From the NCBI GenBank assembly GCA_016271365.2, contig CM028129.1, positions 1,011,295,501-1,011,359,500 on the forward strand: a stretch of DNA of 64,000 nucleotides, read 5' to 3'. Positions 41,461 through 51,647 of this stretch are shown here, one piece after another. Under the pieces are notes generated by a model that did not search any database, was not told where the DNA came from, and was given only the letters and a program-made list of their open reading frames with translations. Source of the stretch: Neoceratodus forsteri (lineage: Eukaryota; Chordata; Ceratodontiformes; Ceratodontidae). Position numbers and translations under genes: made by a program. Position 1 is the first letter of the stretch. Every line of letters begins with the position of its first letter.

Positions 41461-43452
41461 CTAGTGTAAGCAAAACAAACAGGCATGATAAACAATAGCT
41501 GGGAGTAGTGCAGTGCAGTGTCTGTAGGGTAGCAGTCTTCAGGGAGACCTTCTGGAGACTGTGGTGCTGCCCCATCTGCATGTACCACTCTGGGCTGAGG
41601 GTGAAGGTTGCTCATCTACAGGCCAAGTTGACTGAGTTGGCTAGGATTCACCCCCACCCAGGGACTACAAAGTCTGCCTCTACTGCCATCACTGCTTCAA
41701 AGATTACCAGACAGGAGGGGCGGCTGGACTACAGTGGGCTCAGGAGGGGTAAGGGTGGTCGGTCAGAGGCACAGCCCCCAGATGATACCACTATGCAATT
41801 CATATGCTGCCCTGGCAGGGCAGAACTGTCCCATGGAGGAACCAGCAGCAGTGGCCATAGAGGATGTGTGGGCCCTCCCTACGGGAGGCACCTAGGAAGG
41901 TGTCAGAGGACCCCAAAGCAAGACGAAGCAACTCCTGGTGAGGGACTCAGTTGTTAGAGGTATTGATTTGGTGACAGAGAAGGAGGGGGAAAGGAAGGTT
42001 AGGTGCCTACCCAGCACCATGGCTCGGAGGGATGGAAAGTGGATCCTGGAGATCACTAGGGCAGCAGGGAGGGAGAATTGGATGTCATGGTCCCCCTGGG
42101 GATGAATGGCCTGGCTAGGGATGAGGTTAGGAGAGTGCAGAAGGAGTTCAGGGAATTGGGGAGGGGTCTTAGGCAGGTAACATGTTCAGTGGCCTTTTCT
42201 GAGGTGTTGCCTGTCTATGACAGGGGGGAGGATAGGATACTCCATACCAAAGGCTTCAATCAATGGTTGACGGATTGGTGCAGAGAGGAGGGGTTCAACT
42301 GCATTGGTGACTGGGGACCACCTGAAGGAAGAAAGGCCTATACAGGGGAGATGGCCTGCATCCGTCTGGGAGGAGAACCACAGTCCTCAGTGGACTGTTT
42401 AATTGCTATCTTGGCAAGCATTTAAACTAGCTGAGGGTGATGGTGGAAGGAAGCAGGGAGATATAAACTGTCCAACCCTGCAAGCTGAAGTAGTCAATAG
42501 TGAAAACCCTATGGGAGGGAAATCCTCAAGGGTTTCTAATGGTAGGAAAAGCAGAATGGTAGCAATGAGGAGGAGTGGGAATAAAAGCAGAGGTGATAAG
42601 GACAGTAGGCAAAAGGGAAAAAGAGGGAATGACAAGAAGGGTGATAGAAGAATTTGGAAGGCCATGTTCACAAATGCTCGAAGTCTGGGAAATAAAATCC
42701 TAGACCTTGTGGCCACAATGGCAGAGGCTGACCTGAACATTGTCGCCATCACCAAGTCGTGGTGCAATGACAACCATGCTAACCGTATCAGGCTATACTC
42801 TGTTCAGGAAGGACAGGGATGGTAAAAAGGGGGAAGGAGTGTCCATTTATGAAATTTTGCATAAAAGTTACAGAAAAAGGGAACAGAGGGAGGGGTGGAG
42901 GTACTGTGGGTCACCCTAAAGACAGGGAAAGGGAATGGAACTGCTATTCTCATTGGCATAATATGCAGACCTCCAGCATGGGGGCAGAGGGGGTAGGAGA
43001 CGGGGATAAGGTACTGGTGGAAGCCATCTAAAAGTTGGCGACCATGGTAGAGGTGCTTCTGATGGGGGACTTCAATCTGCCGGATGTGGATTGGAGAATC
43101 TCAGCTGCAGCTTCAGCTAGGAGCAGGGACATGCTGGACTCACTGCAGGGGCATTCACATTCCTCAGGCAACTAGTAAGGGAGCCAACTCATGAGGGAGC
43201 AGTGTTGGACCTTGTACTCACCAACAGCGACAGCATTGCAGATGTCGCAGTGGGTGACAACCTGGGGACTAGTGATTACTGCATAGTGTGGTTCAATATA
43301 CTACTGAGACAAAATCAGACCCCACACTAAGGCGAGGGTCCTTGACTTCAGGAGAGCCAACTTCACAATGATGGTGGAATGCCACAGGGATGCCCTGGTG
43401 GGGGGAGGGGAGACACGGGTGGTGTGGAGAAACAATGGGCAAAACTAAAAGG
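41461..43452 (+). mobile_element. CR1 retrotransposon E, 5' part (ORF1 and endonuclease)
   Basis: ORF1 (41508-42425, broken) and APE endonuclease remnants (about 42660-43280: 'FTNARSLGNKILDLVATM', 'NIVAITKSW', 'LMGDFNLPDVDW') precede a stop at 43452, the exact point where the tail of antisense CR1 D begins. The sequence appears to continue at 51648 with a gap of only about 20 bp in CR1 coordinates. Confidence 0.8.
41508..42425 (+). pseudogene. CR1 ORF1: cysteine motif, coiled coil and SGNH-esterase remnants
   Basis: 41508-41957 encodes 'MQCSVCRVAVFRETFWRLW' and 'CCPIC', a paired CxxC motif, then a short heptad segment 'LRVKVAHLQAKLTEL'. After a frameshift come 'LLVRDSVVRGIDLV' (block I, usually GDS; here RDS), 'MVPLGMNGLAR' (block III, G-x-N) and 'WCREEGFNCIGDW'. 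The last D-x-x-H block is present in another frame. CR1 ORF1 proteins are known to pair a zinc-like motif with an esterase. The order agrees. This copy is inactive. Confidence 0.7.
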
Positions 43453-43866
43453 AAACATAGAAACATAGACTTTGACGGCAGATAAGGACCACTTGGCCCA
43501 CCCAGTCTGCCCATTTCCCTACCTACTGGATAAGCTGCAGATTCTAGTTAACCAACAGCCTATTTCCTGCAACCCCCCACTATAATTGCCTTATGTCTGT
43601 CCCATGCATGTTTGAATTCCTCCACTGTTTTAGACCCCACAACCTCTCCAGGAAGGCGGTTCCATCGTCCACCACTCTCTCCGTGAAAAGAATTTCCTCA
43701 CATTACCCCTGAGCCGTCCCCCTCTAACTTGTCATTGTCCCTTGTTCTTACATCTCTTTTCTGAAAGATGCTACCCTCCTGGACTTTTTGATTCCTTGAG
43801 GTACTTAGAAGTTTCTATCATGTCCCCCGTCCCTCCTTTCATCAAGGGTATACATATTAAGCTCTC

Positions 43867-44853
43867 TCAGTCTCTCTTCATATGGTTTCTGATGTAGACC
43901 CTGCACCATTTTAGTTGCCCTCCTCTGGACTGCTTCCATCCTTCTATGTCCTTGCGTAGATGAGGGTTTCCAAACTGCATGCAGTACTCCAGATGGGTCT
44001 CACCAACTGTCTGTAGAGGGATAACCACTTCCCTTTTTCTACTTGTGATGCCCCTCCTATGCATCCCAGTATCCCCTGGCTTTCCCTACTGACTTCTCAC
44101 ATTGCATACCCACCTTTAGGTCATCTGATATGACTACCCAGATCCCTTTCCATTATTGTTGTTGTTAGTACCTCCCTGCTATTTGTACTCTTCTCCTGGA
44201 TTTTTATTTCCCAGGTGCATTACTTTGCACTTCTTTGCATTGAATCTAAGTTGCCATATGTCTGACCATTCTCCAACCTTGCCAAGTCCCTTCTCATCCT
44301 TTCTACCCCCTTGTGTATCAACTCTGTTACAGATCTTTATGTCATCCACAAAGGCATACCTTTCCTTCCAGACCCTCTGCAATGTCACCTATAAAGGCGT
44401 TAAAGAGGACTGGACCCAGTACTGAACCCTGAGGTACTCCACTAGTAACCCCCTTTCTTCAGAATGTGTTCCATTCACTATTACCTTCTGTGTCCTGTTG
44501 TGCAGCCAGTTTTCCACCCTGGGACCCACTCCCAGGCTGGCTAACTTGATTATTAATCTTTTGTGCGAGACTGTGTCAAATGCCTTGCTAAAGTCTAGGT
44601 AGGCCATATCCACAGCCCCTCCCTGGTCTATTACTTTGGTCACCCAGTCAAAGAAATCGATTAGATTTGTCTGACATGACCTTCCTGCTATGTATCCATG
44701 CTGCTTTGGGTCCAGTGCCCCGCTGGCCTCTAGGTACTCAACAATTCTTTCTTTCAGAAGTGATTCCATCGTTTTCCCCACCACTGAGGTCAAACTAACA
44801 GGTCTGTAGTTTCCTGCTTCTGCCTTGCTCCCACTTTTGTGAAGGGGAATCAC
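43867..44853 (-). pseudogene. CR1 reverse transcriptase, broken
   Basis: 44853-44389 reads 'NYRPVSLTSVVGKTMESLLK', 'DPKQHGYIAGRSCQTNLIDF' and 'MAYLDFSKAFDTVSHKRLII', then loses frame at the 'PQGSVLGP' turn. 44388-44179 holds '[13 protein letters not shown]' (catalytic DD kept) and 'MHLGNKNP'. 44064-43867 holds '[16 protein letters not shown]'. At least three frameshifts are present. Confidence 0.8.
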
Positions 44854-45161
44854 ATCTGCCCTTCTTCAGTCCTCAGGTACCACCCCATCTTCCCACGATT
44901 TGTTAAAAAGTGTGGTTAGTGGTGTCACTAGGTCCTCCTTAGCTCTTTTAGGATTCTAGGGTGAATCCGTAGGCCCCATTGCTTTGTCCACCTTGAGTTT
45001 TAGAAGTTCTTTCAGTACTCTTTCTTCTTTAAATGGACTGGTATCAACCCCACTATCCAGAGTGCTTCTACTGTTTGGTTTAGGTAACTCCTCCTCTTCT
45101 TCTTTTGTGAATACTGAGCAAAAGTATTCATTCATTATCTCTGCCTTTTCACTGTCTCCCT

Positions 45162-46300
45162 CTACCTCCCCTCTCCTTTATTAATCTTCCCTATCCCTCC
45201 CTTAACCTTTCTATGTTCCCTAATGTACCTATAAAAGGTTTTATCCCCCTTCTTAACTGAGTTGGCTATCCTTTCCTCGGTTTGGGCTTTTGCTTTTCTG
45301 ACTGCCTTCCCCACTTCTTTCTGCTTTAATTGATACAGTTCCCTGTCATGCTCTGTCTGTGATTCCTTATACTTTTTGAATGCAGCCTTTTTCTCCTTAA
45401 CCTTCCCTGACACTTCTTTTGAGAGCCATAGAGGTTTTTTATTCCGCTTTGTTTTCTTTACTTGTTTCACACAAAGGCTTGTTGCCTCCATGATGGCAGT
45501 TTTGATTTTTCTCCATTGTTCTTCCACCCCTCCTTTCTGGCCATTTGCTAATGCATTCCTCAGGTATTCACCCATTTTGCCAAAGTCAGCCCTTCTAAAG
45601 TCCAGTATCCTTGTATTTGTATGGCTTGTCTCCATGGTTGTGTTTACTGTGAAGTACACTGTGCAGTGGTCACTTGTTCCTAGGTATCTACTGACTTCTA
45701 AGTTTGTGATCCTCTCTCCATTTGAGAGTACCAGGTCTAATATTGCTCCCTCCCGAGTGGGTTCCACCACTAGCTGTCTAAGGCATGCTCCCTGTAGGGC
45801 ATTGAGAATGACCCTGCTCTTGGATGTGGCTGCAGTCCATGTTGCCCAGTTAACATCTGGCATATTCAGGTCCCACATCAACAGTATCTCCCCTTTTTCA
45901 GCCATTTTGAGAATGCCCTCTATCATTTTCTTGTCCATTTCCTCCCTTGAGGCGGGGTCTGTATACAACCCTGTGCGGATTGTGATGCCATTCCCTGTCT
46001 CAATGTGATCCAGAGTTCCTCTTGTCCTCCCCTTTACCTTTTAGTTCTGTTACTTTGATCCCTTCCCTTATGTAGAGCTCCACCTCCTCTTTACCTCCCT
46101 GTCCCTTCTGTAGATTGTGTACCTGGTATGTTGACATCCCAGTCATGGTTCTCCGTGTACCATGTTTCTGTGACTGCCACAATATCCAAGTGTTCCACTT
46201 CCATCAGGGCTATTAGCTCTGGAAGCTTGTTTCCCATACTATGGGCATTGGTACTCATTGCCCTCCATTTAATATTGGCTTTATCCTTTTTACCCCATCC
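45162..46300 (-). pseudogene. CR1 APE endonuclease and basic linker
   Basis: 45968-45162 is an open frame of 268 residues: 'LLMWDLNMPDVNW' (usual GD changed to WD), 'LEVSRYLGTSDHCTVYF' (catalytic SDH kept), 'AALKKY'-like Lys-rich linker and 'TFYRYIREHRK'. The N-terminal part of the domain (46300-46000) has 'MSTNAHSMGNKLPEL'-like sequence and 'TETWYTENHDWDVN' in other frames. The GD to WD change would harm activity. Confidence 0.75.
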
Positions 46301-46446
46301 CTGCTCTTATTGCCCTTGTCCATTTTCCATTTACTCCTGTCCTGCCTCTGTCAAGCTATGTACCTCAGTGTTTACCCTACTACCTGCCATGCTTTGCGGG
46401 GGGAGGCTTGAACTTTCCTGTTTCCTATCAGCACCTCCCCCCTTGG

Positions 46447-47192
46447 CTAGTTTAAAAGCTTGCCAAGGAAGCCTTTAAACCTGTCACCTAGGAGCGTGTT
46501 TCCCTTCCTGGACAGATGCAGACCATCATGCCAGTATAGACCTTCATCTCTCCAGGTGGATGCCCAGTCCCCAATGAAGCCAAAGCCCTGTGGACAATGA
46601 TATCTAGTTTCCTCTCCTGTGATGCTGCTTCTGCAATCCTGAGGATTCACTTCCTGTCCCTCCAAGCCATGGCACCAGGCAGGCACCTTACTTCCCTCTC
46701 CTCTCCCTTCCCCAGGTCTACACCCCTAACAATTGAGTCCCCTATCAGAAGCTGTTTCTTTCCCTTGTGTTGTCCCTTGCCACTCTTTTGTGGGTCTCCC
46801 TTGTGGCCGTCCCAGCATTCTTCTTGGTCTCCAATGAGGGTGTCATCATGGAGGAACCTGTGATTGCCAGTCGACATATGTTTGTGTAGAGGGTACAACT
46901 TGGGGGCTACCTCTGTTCCACCACCCTCACCCTCCCAGAGACCTACTGTAGCCCATCTGCTCTTCACATGGCAACCTCTGAGGCAGTGGTTGTGGAACTG
47001 GTGCTCTTTGGGTGGGGTGTCCTCCTTAGTCCTTGCCAGTTCAGCCTGGAGGTGGCAACCTCCTCCCTCAGAGCTGACAGTTGCCTGCAAATAGGGAAGC
47101 AAGCGCAGGTTCCAGAATGTTTCCCAGAAAATTGCCCTACAGCCAGTGCATTGCACCACTCCCCACATGTCCCTCTTCCTTATAATATACAA
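46447..47192 (-). pseudogene. CR1 ORF1 with SGNH esterase motifs
   Basis: 47192-46647 encodes a start region with 'VVQCTGCRAIFWETFWNL' and then 'KKQLLIGDSIVRGVDLGKGE', the GDS nucleophile block of SGNH hydrolases. 46686-46447 in a second frame contains 'FGFIGDWASTWRDEGLYWHD' then GLHLSRKG, the D-x-x-H block with the catalytic Asp/His. The central part is broken by stops. CR1 ORF1 is thought to bind RNA or lipid-like targets. The active-site residues seen at both ends are intact here. Confidence 0.7.
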
Positions 47193-47390
47193 TGAGTAAT
47201 ATACAAATTTTTTTTTTTTGGGGTGTGTGTATACTTATGCTTTATGCATTGTGCTGGGTAATTAAGAATATGACAGTTCTGCTCCAAGACCTGTTGAGGA
47301 AGTGATGTCAGAACTTGGCTATAGAAATGCCATGCCTGGGTGGGTGGGGTGACAGGTAGGGTGGGTGGGTGAGCCACAACCACTGGTGAC

Positions 47391-48293
47391 TGTTAGAAAC
47401 AATCAATTACACCACTGCTCCACCACCCTGGTGAGTACTGCCCTTTATAGTAAGTCAACCAACACCACAATGTACTAGACCACTGCTCCTACACAAACCA
47501 CTCTACTGAGTCCAGGGTAAAAACAAACTCGCTGTTCAGCCAGCAGGACACTTCCAAAATATTGCACAAATATCCTTCCAAATCCTATGTGTCTAGCACA
47601 GAAATCAAGCAACTTCAGTTGTATTACAACCCCTCTGGTTATAAAATTACTACACTTTAATGGAATCCTGCAATTCTTAATGCCAATAAGAAAATAATGA
47701 AACTTTCTGTAGAAAGTGTAGCTTACCTTCCTAGTCCCTTACAATATTATGTTTTACCAAGTTACCAGTTCCTCAAATGCATTCTAGTTTGTTCTCTGCA
47801 GTATAGCCAATTTCTCAGCTTCCAAAAGGAACAGGCAGGAGCCATAGGGAAGGTAATAAAGCACTGTATCTGGCAAGTAGGCGAAAGCAAAAGGAACAAG
47901 CATTTGTCAAACCGAATGTTTGCTTGATTGTATTAGCTGTGAAGGTGTTTGGCATGGATAGTGCAGAGGGTAAAATTAACAAATTAATAACATGAGTTAA
48001 AATAGTGAAATTGTCATGATCGGGAAATGAATAGCTTCACACATACTGTTGTTATTTTCTTTCATTTAGCCTATGTTCATAAGTCTTGTTAAATCAGCAA
48101 AAGTCATCAAGGTCTTGCCCAGGCAAGTAGAGGCAGCTGAACATGAACTGATAGGCTGCAGAGGGTTTCCCTAAAGATTATCATTGCTGCCCTTCCCTTA
48201 AAAAGATGTCCCACTTTCAAAATGGGACCAAGTGTTGAACTGTGTTGCTCTGGAACTGTTCCATGGTTAACAAGAGTGACTTACTGTACATCA
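47391..48293. other. no gene recognised
   Basis: Mixed sequence without CR1, clear tandem repeats or a plausible reading frame. Confidence 0.4.
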
Positions 48294-49029
48294 TAGAAAC
48301 ATAGACACATAGAACATAGAAGCTATCTGCAGAAAAGGACCTCCTGGCCCACCTAGTCTTCCCTAATGTCCCTACCTACTGTGCTACCATAGACCCTAAT
48401 ATTCTCCGTCCTTACTACCCCCCCAGCCCTGTTACTAAGGTCCCCCTTTGTCTATCCCATGGATGTTTGAAACCTGTTACCATTTCAGTACCCACCACCT
48501 CTGCTGGGAGGCTGTTTCAGGTGTCTACTACCCTTTCCATAAATAAATATTTCTTCACATCCCCTCTAAGTCTCCCCCTTCCAGCTTCATATAATGCCCC
48601 CTTGTCCTTGAGCATCTCTTTCTGTGCAATATGCCACCCTCCTGTACCTTATTGATACCCTTGAGGTATTTTAATGTTTCTATTTTGTCTCCCCTTTCTC
48701 TTCTTTCCTCTGGTGAGTACATATTTAATTCCCTGAGTCTTTCCTCATAGGTCTTCTGATGCAGGCCATGCACCATTTTGGTTGCCCTTCTCTGTACCGC
48801 CTTTGCTTGTTCTATGTTCTTTTTGAGATGGAGCCTCCAGAACTGGACACAGTACTCCAGGTGTGGCCTCACCATTGATCTATACAGGGGAAACACTACC
48901 TCCCTTTTTCTGCTGGTGATGATCCTCCCTATGCACCTGAGCATTCTATTAGCCTTTCCTACTGCTTTATCACACTGCTTTGTTACCTTCCAGTCATCAG
49001 ATATGATGACCCCCAGATCCCTTTCCTGC
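48294..49029 (-). mobile_element. CR1 retrotransposon G, 3' fragment, antisense
   Basis: The minus strand 48944-48555 reads 'MLRCIGRIITSRKREVVFPL', 'MVRPHLEYCVQFW', 'QRRATKMVHGLHQKTYEERL' and 'ERGDKIETLKYLKGINKVQE' in one open frame of 129 residues. The tail 'atagaaacatagacacatag' is at 48294. 5'-truncated at about 49029. Confidence 0.9.
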
Positions 49030-49177
49030 TAAATCATTATTTGATACATTATTCATTATTTGATTTATCATAAATTTGTTCCGAGCAGAACTCATGTTCC
49101 TGGTTTTACTTGGTCACAGACCATCACATTAAGAAAAACAAAAAAGGCACACACAATGAAGAGGATAATGTAAAGTT

Positions 49178-49559
49178 GGTTTATTCTTTCATGTTGCAAT
49201 CATGTTACTCACCACGTGCAGAACAGACATGCAGTGGCACCAATGTGGAGTTTAACAGGGAACCAGATAGCCTTGAAAAAAGCACTTAATGCATTGTTTT
49301 TAGAACTGCTGTTTTTATTGCTTTTGGCTGGATGCCCCCATCTGGTTGCATCCCAGCGACCTTTCACCTCTGCACTCATTACCTGCTGCTGAAGTCCCCC
49401 ACAGCTTTGCCCCTGTGGTGGGGTCCTTGAGGAGGTGCCCCTGGTGGATCCTAGTGTGAGGATCTGGCTTGTAGTGTGAGGTTCAGGAGTATGGCTGCCG
49501 TCTTCCTCCCAATTCATGCCCACTGACCCCTCCACCCTGTCAGCTAGCTTGGGAACCAT
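49178..49559 (-). other. unassigned minus-strand frame followed by AATAAA
   Basis: A 116-residue frame (49559-49209) ends shortly before AATAAA on the minus strand (about 49178-49184). No domain is recognised, and its start overlaps the SINE at 49520, so it is more likely non-coding than a terminal exon. Confidence 0.2.
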
Positions 49560-49645
49560 GAGATCCCAGTTTCATACCCCACTAGAGCCAACTACTCACT
49601 ATGTGACCTTGAGCCAGTCAGTTACCCTTCCCGTTAACCTATTGG
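49520..49645 (+). mobile_element. CORE/MIR-like tRNA SINE fragment
   Basis: 'cccagtttcatacccc' resembles a B box and is followed by 'ctatgtgaccttgagccagt' and 'cagttac', the conserved core word of MIR/CORE-SINEs (TGTGACCTTGGGCAAGTCACTTA). Confidence 0.55.
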
Positions 49646-49784
49646 GGGGGGTTGTATGTGTGCAAAGTACTTAGGCTATTTTTTGTTTTGGTTCTATTTA
49701 TTCACCCAGGATAACCAACTGAGATGTAGCATCTTGTTTTCAGTGGGGCCTTGTTTCAACCCATTTTCATAGCTGGGTGGAATG

Positions 49785-49915
49785 GAGGCATTGGGAGGTT
49801 AAGTAACTTGCTCAAGGTTACATACAGTGAGTATTTGGATATGCTAGGTCTGAACCTGTGATCTCCTGGGTCCCAAGCTGATGTTCTAACCACCAAATCA
49901 CATTCCCTGTAGTTA
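49785..49915 (-). mobile_element. CORE/MIR-like tRNA SINE, antisense
   Basis: The minus strand reads 'tggttagaacatc' (A-box side), 'acaggttcagacc' (B box), then 'taaccttgagcaagttactt' and 'aacctcccaatgcc', the MIR/CORE signature. Confidence 0.6.
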
Positions 49916-50644
49916 AATACATCATTCATTCATTCATTTGTTCATTCCATTTCCTTGAAGAAACAGCAAGAAGTATCACTGGCTTGGCCAGAAATTCCCA
50001 AAGTGGCATCAGAATGCCACAAGGTTACCCGTCATGATGCAGTCCAACCAATCAGAAGCAGGATGGGTGACAGAATGGGTAGGGTGCCCCCAAAGACTAA
50101 TTTTGTCCCCACCCAAAAAAAAAGAATATGGCTGTCATTGAAGAAGCCACAAGGTGGCATTACTATGACCCTTCCACTAAGACCAACTTTCTTCCCACCC
50201 CAAAAAAGAGTATGTGGTCCTCAGTGAAGAAGTCACAAGAGAGGCTTGCTATGATTCTTCAAACAGGACCGTATGTGTACCTACCTATATAGTTAGTGAA
50301 AGCCATACATTGCTCTCAGTTTCTGTTCAGTGCTTTTCTTTTCTTTTTTTCCTTCAGTCTAAATACCTTTCAACTACAAGGAAGTCTCAAATGTCCTTTC
50401 TGTGACTTTTGCTCTTAGTATTGTTCAACAGGAAATGAGGGTGTGACTGCAGGGCAGGTGCTTAACAGCTAAGAGTCACACACCAAAAAAACAATAGACA
50501 CACGCAGGCAGCAGTAGCCTTGCAACTTGCACAGTGCAAAAAATCAGCTGGCTATGAGGGAAACAACAGAAATTGGAATGTTTTTTATTTTGGACAAATT
50601 TCTCATTTTTTGACTGTTGCATGGATAATACAAAGAGTACCCCA
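49916..50644. other. no gene recognised
   Basis: A CATT microsatellite lies at 49922-49948. An imperfect duplication occurs at 50075-50135 and 50155-50215 ('cacaaggtggcattactatg' and similar, 'cccacccc.aaaaa.agaat'). Confidence 0.4.
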
Positions 50645-51358
50645 GGCTGGGTTGCACACCCATGGGATCCATCTGTAGGCTAGTTGAGCAGCAAGGTTTT
50701 ACTGTACAAGTACATTGGGACAACTGTAGCTAATTAAAATGAGTGCCGATTATTCCACTGAGATCAGGAAACAGAAGGTTGAAGAGGGCTTTGGTGGAGA
50801 GGCAAGGTGGGAGTAAGTGAACTGACAGGGGAATTGCCATATCCAAAGCTTTTGGCGCATCTTGGAGATGGAAAGATGGCATTGTAAGGGGAAGGGGGAC
50901 ATGCGCTGGGGGCGGGTTGTACACCCAGGAGAGCAATCTGTGGGCAAGTCGAGCAGCAAGGTTTCACCGTGCAAGTACACTGAGACAGCTGCAGCTAGAA
51001 CTGACAGAGGAATCACCATATCTGAAGCTTTCAGTGCATCTTGGAGAGAGAAAAGGTGCCACTGTAATGGGCAGTGGGGAATGCATTGGGGGCAAGTTGA
51101 ACACCCAGGAGAGCGATCTGTCAACTAGTTGAGTAGCAAAGTTTCACTGTGCAAGTACATTGAGACAGCTGCAGCTGATTAAAATGAACACCAATTTATC
51201 TTGCCAAGATTGGGCAACAAAAGGCAGGGGAGTGCACTGGTAGAGAGGAAGGGTGGGAGTGAATGGACTGGCAGGGGGGACCAATCCCCATATCCGAAGC
51301 TTTCAGCATGTCTTGGAGGTGGAAAAAGTGCTGTTGTAATAGGTGAGGGGGCATGAGA
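50645..51358 (+). repeat. three-copy tandem repeat, 180-270 bp units
   Basis: Units start 'ggttgcacacccatggga' (50648), 'ggttgtacacccaggaga' (50915) and 'agttgaacacccaggaga' (51095). Each has 'gcagcaaggttt.ac.gt.c' and 'tcttggag.tggaaa'. The middle unit lacks about 85 bp found in the others. Confidence 0.7.
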
Positions 51359-51647
51359 TCGACAGGCTTTTAGAAGCTGCAGCAGTGCACTGATGGAAAT
51401 TACAGAAAGTTATAAAGCTGCTCAGTTGCTTGCTGGTTGGCTTTATGCAAATGAAAGAACTGAAGTGCTCTCTCATTGGAGTGCTTCTGTCCTTTTAACT
51501 ACACAAAGTTTTTGCCTATAAACTGTAAGTAGTGTCATAGGCAGCTTGGCTGGTCATTGGTCTGTAAGGGACAAGCCCAATGCAGCTTGCTCTGCATTGG
51601 ATATGACACTGACACACCTCTAAAAAGTTGTTCATTGTAAAAAAATG
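51359..51647. other. no gene recognised
   Basis: Short unique-looking stretch between the tandem repeat and the resumed CR1. Confidence 0.4.

Larger units (their letters stand above)
43453..47390 (-). mobile_element. CR1 retrotransposon D, most complete copy, antisense
   Basis: At 3.9 kb it includes the 5' leader (47200-47390), ORF1 (47192-46447), APE (about 46300-45650), linker (45600-45162) and RT with its tail (44853-43453). The tail at 43453 is 'aaacatagaaacatag'. It interrupts CR1 E. Confidence 0.9.
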
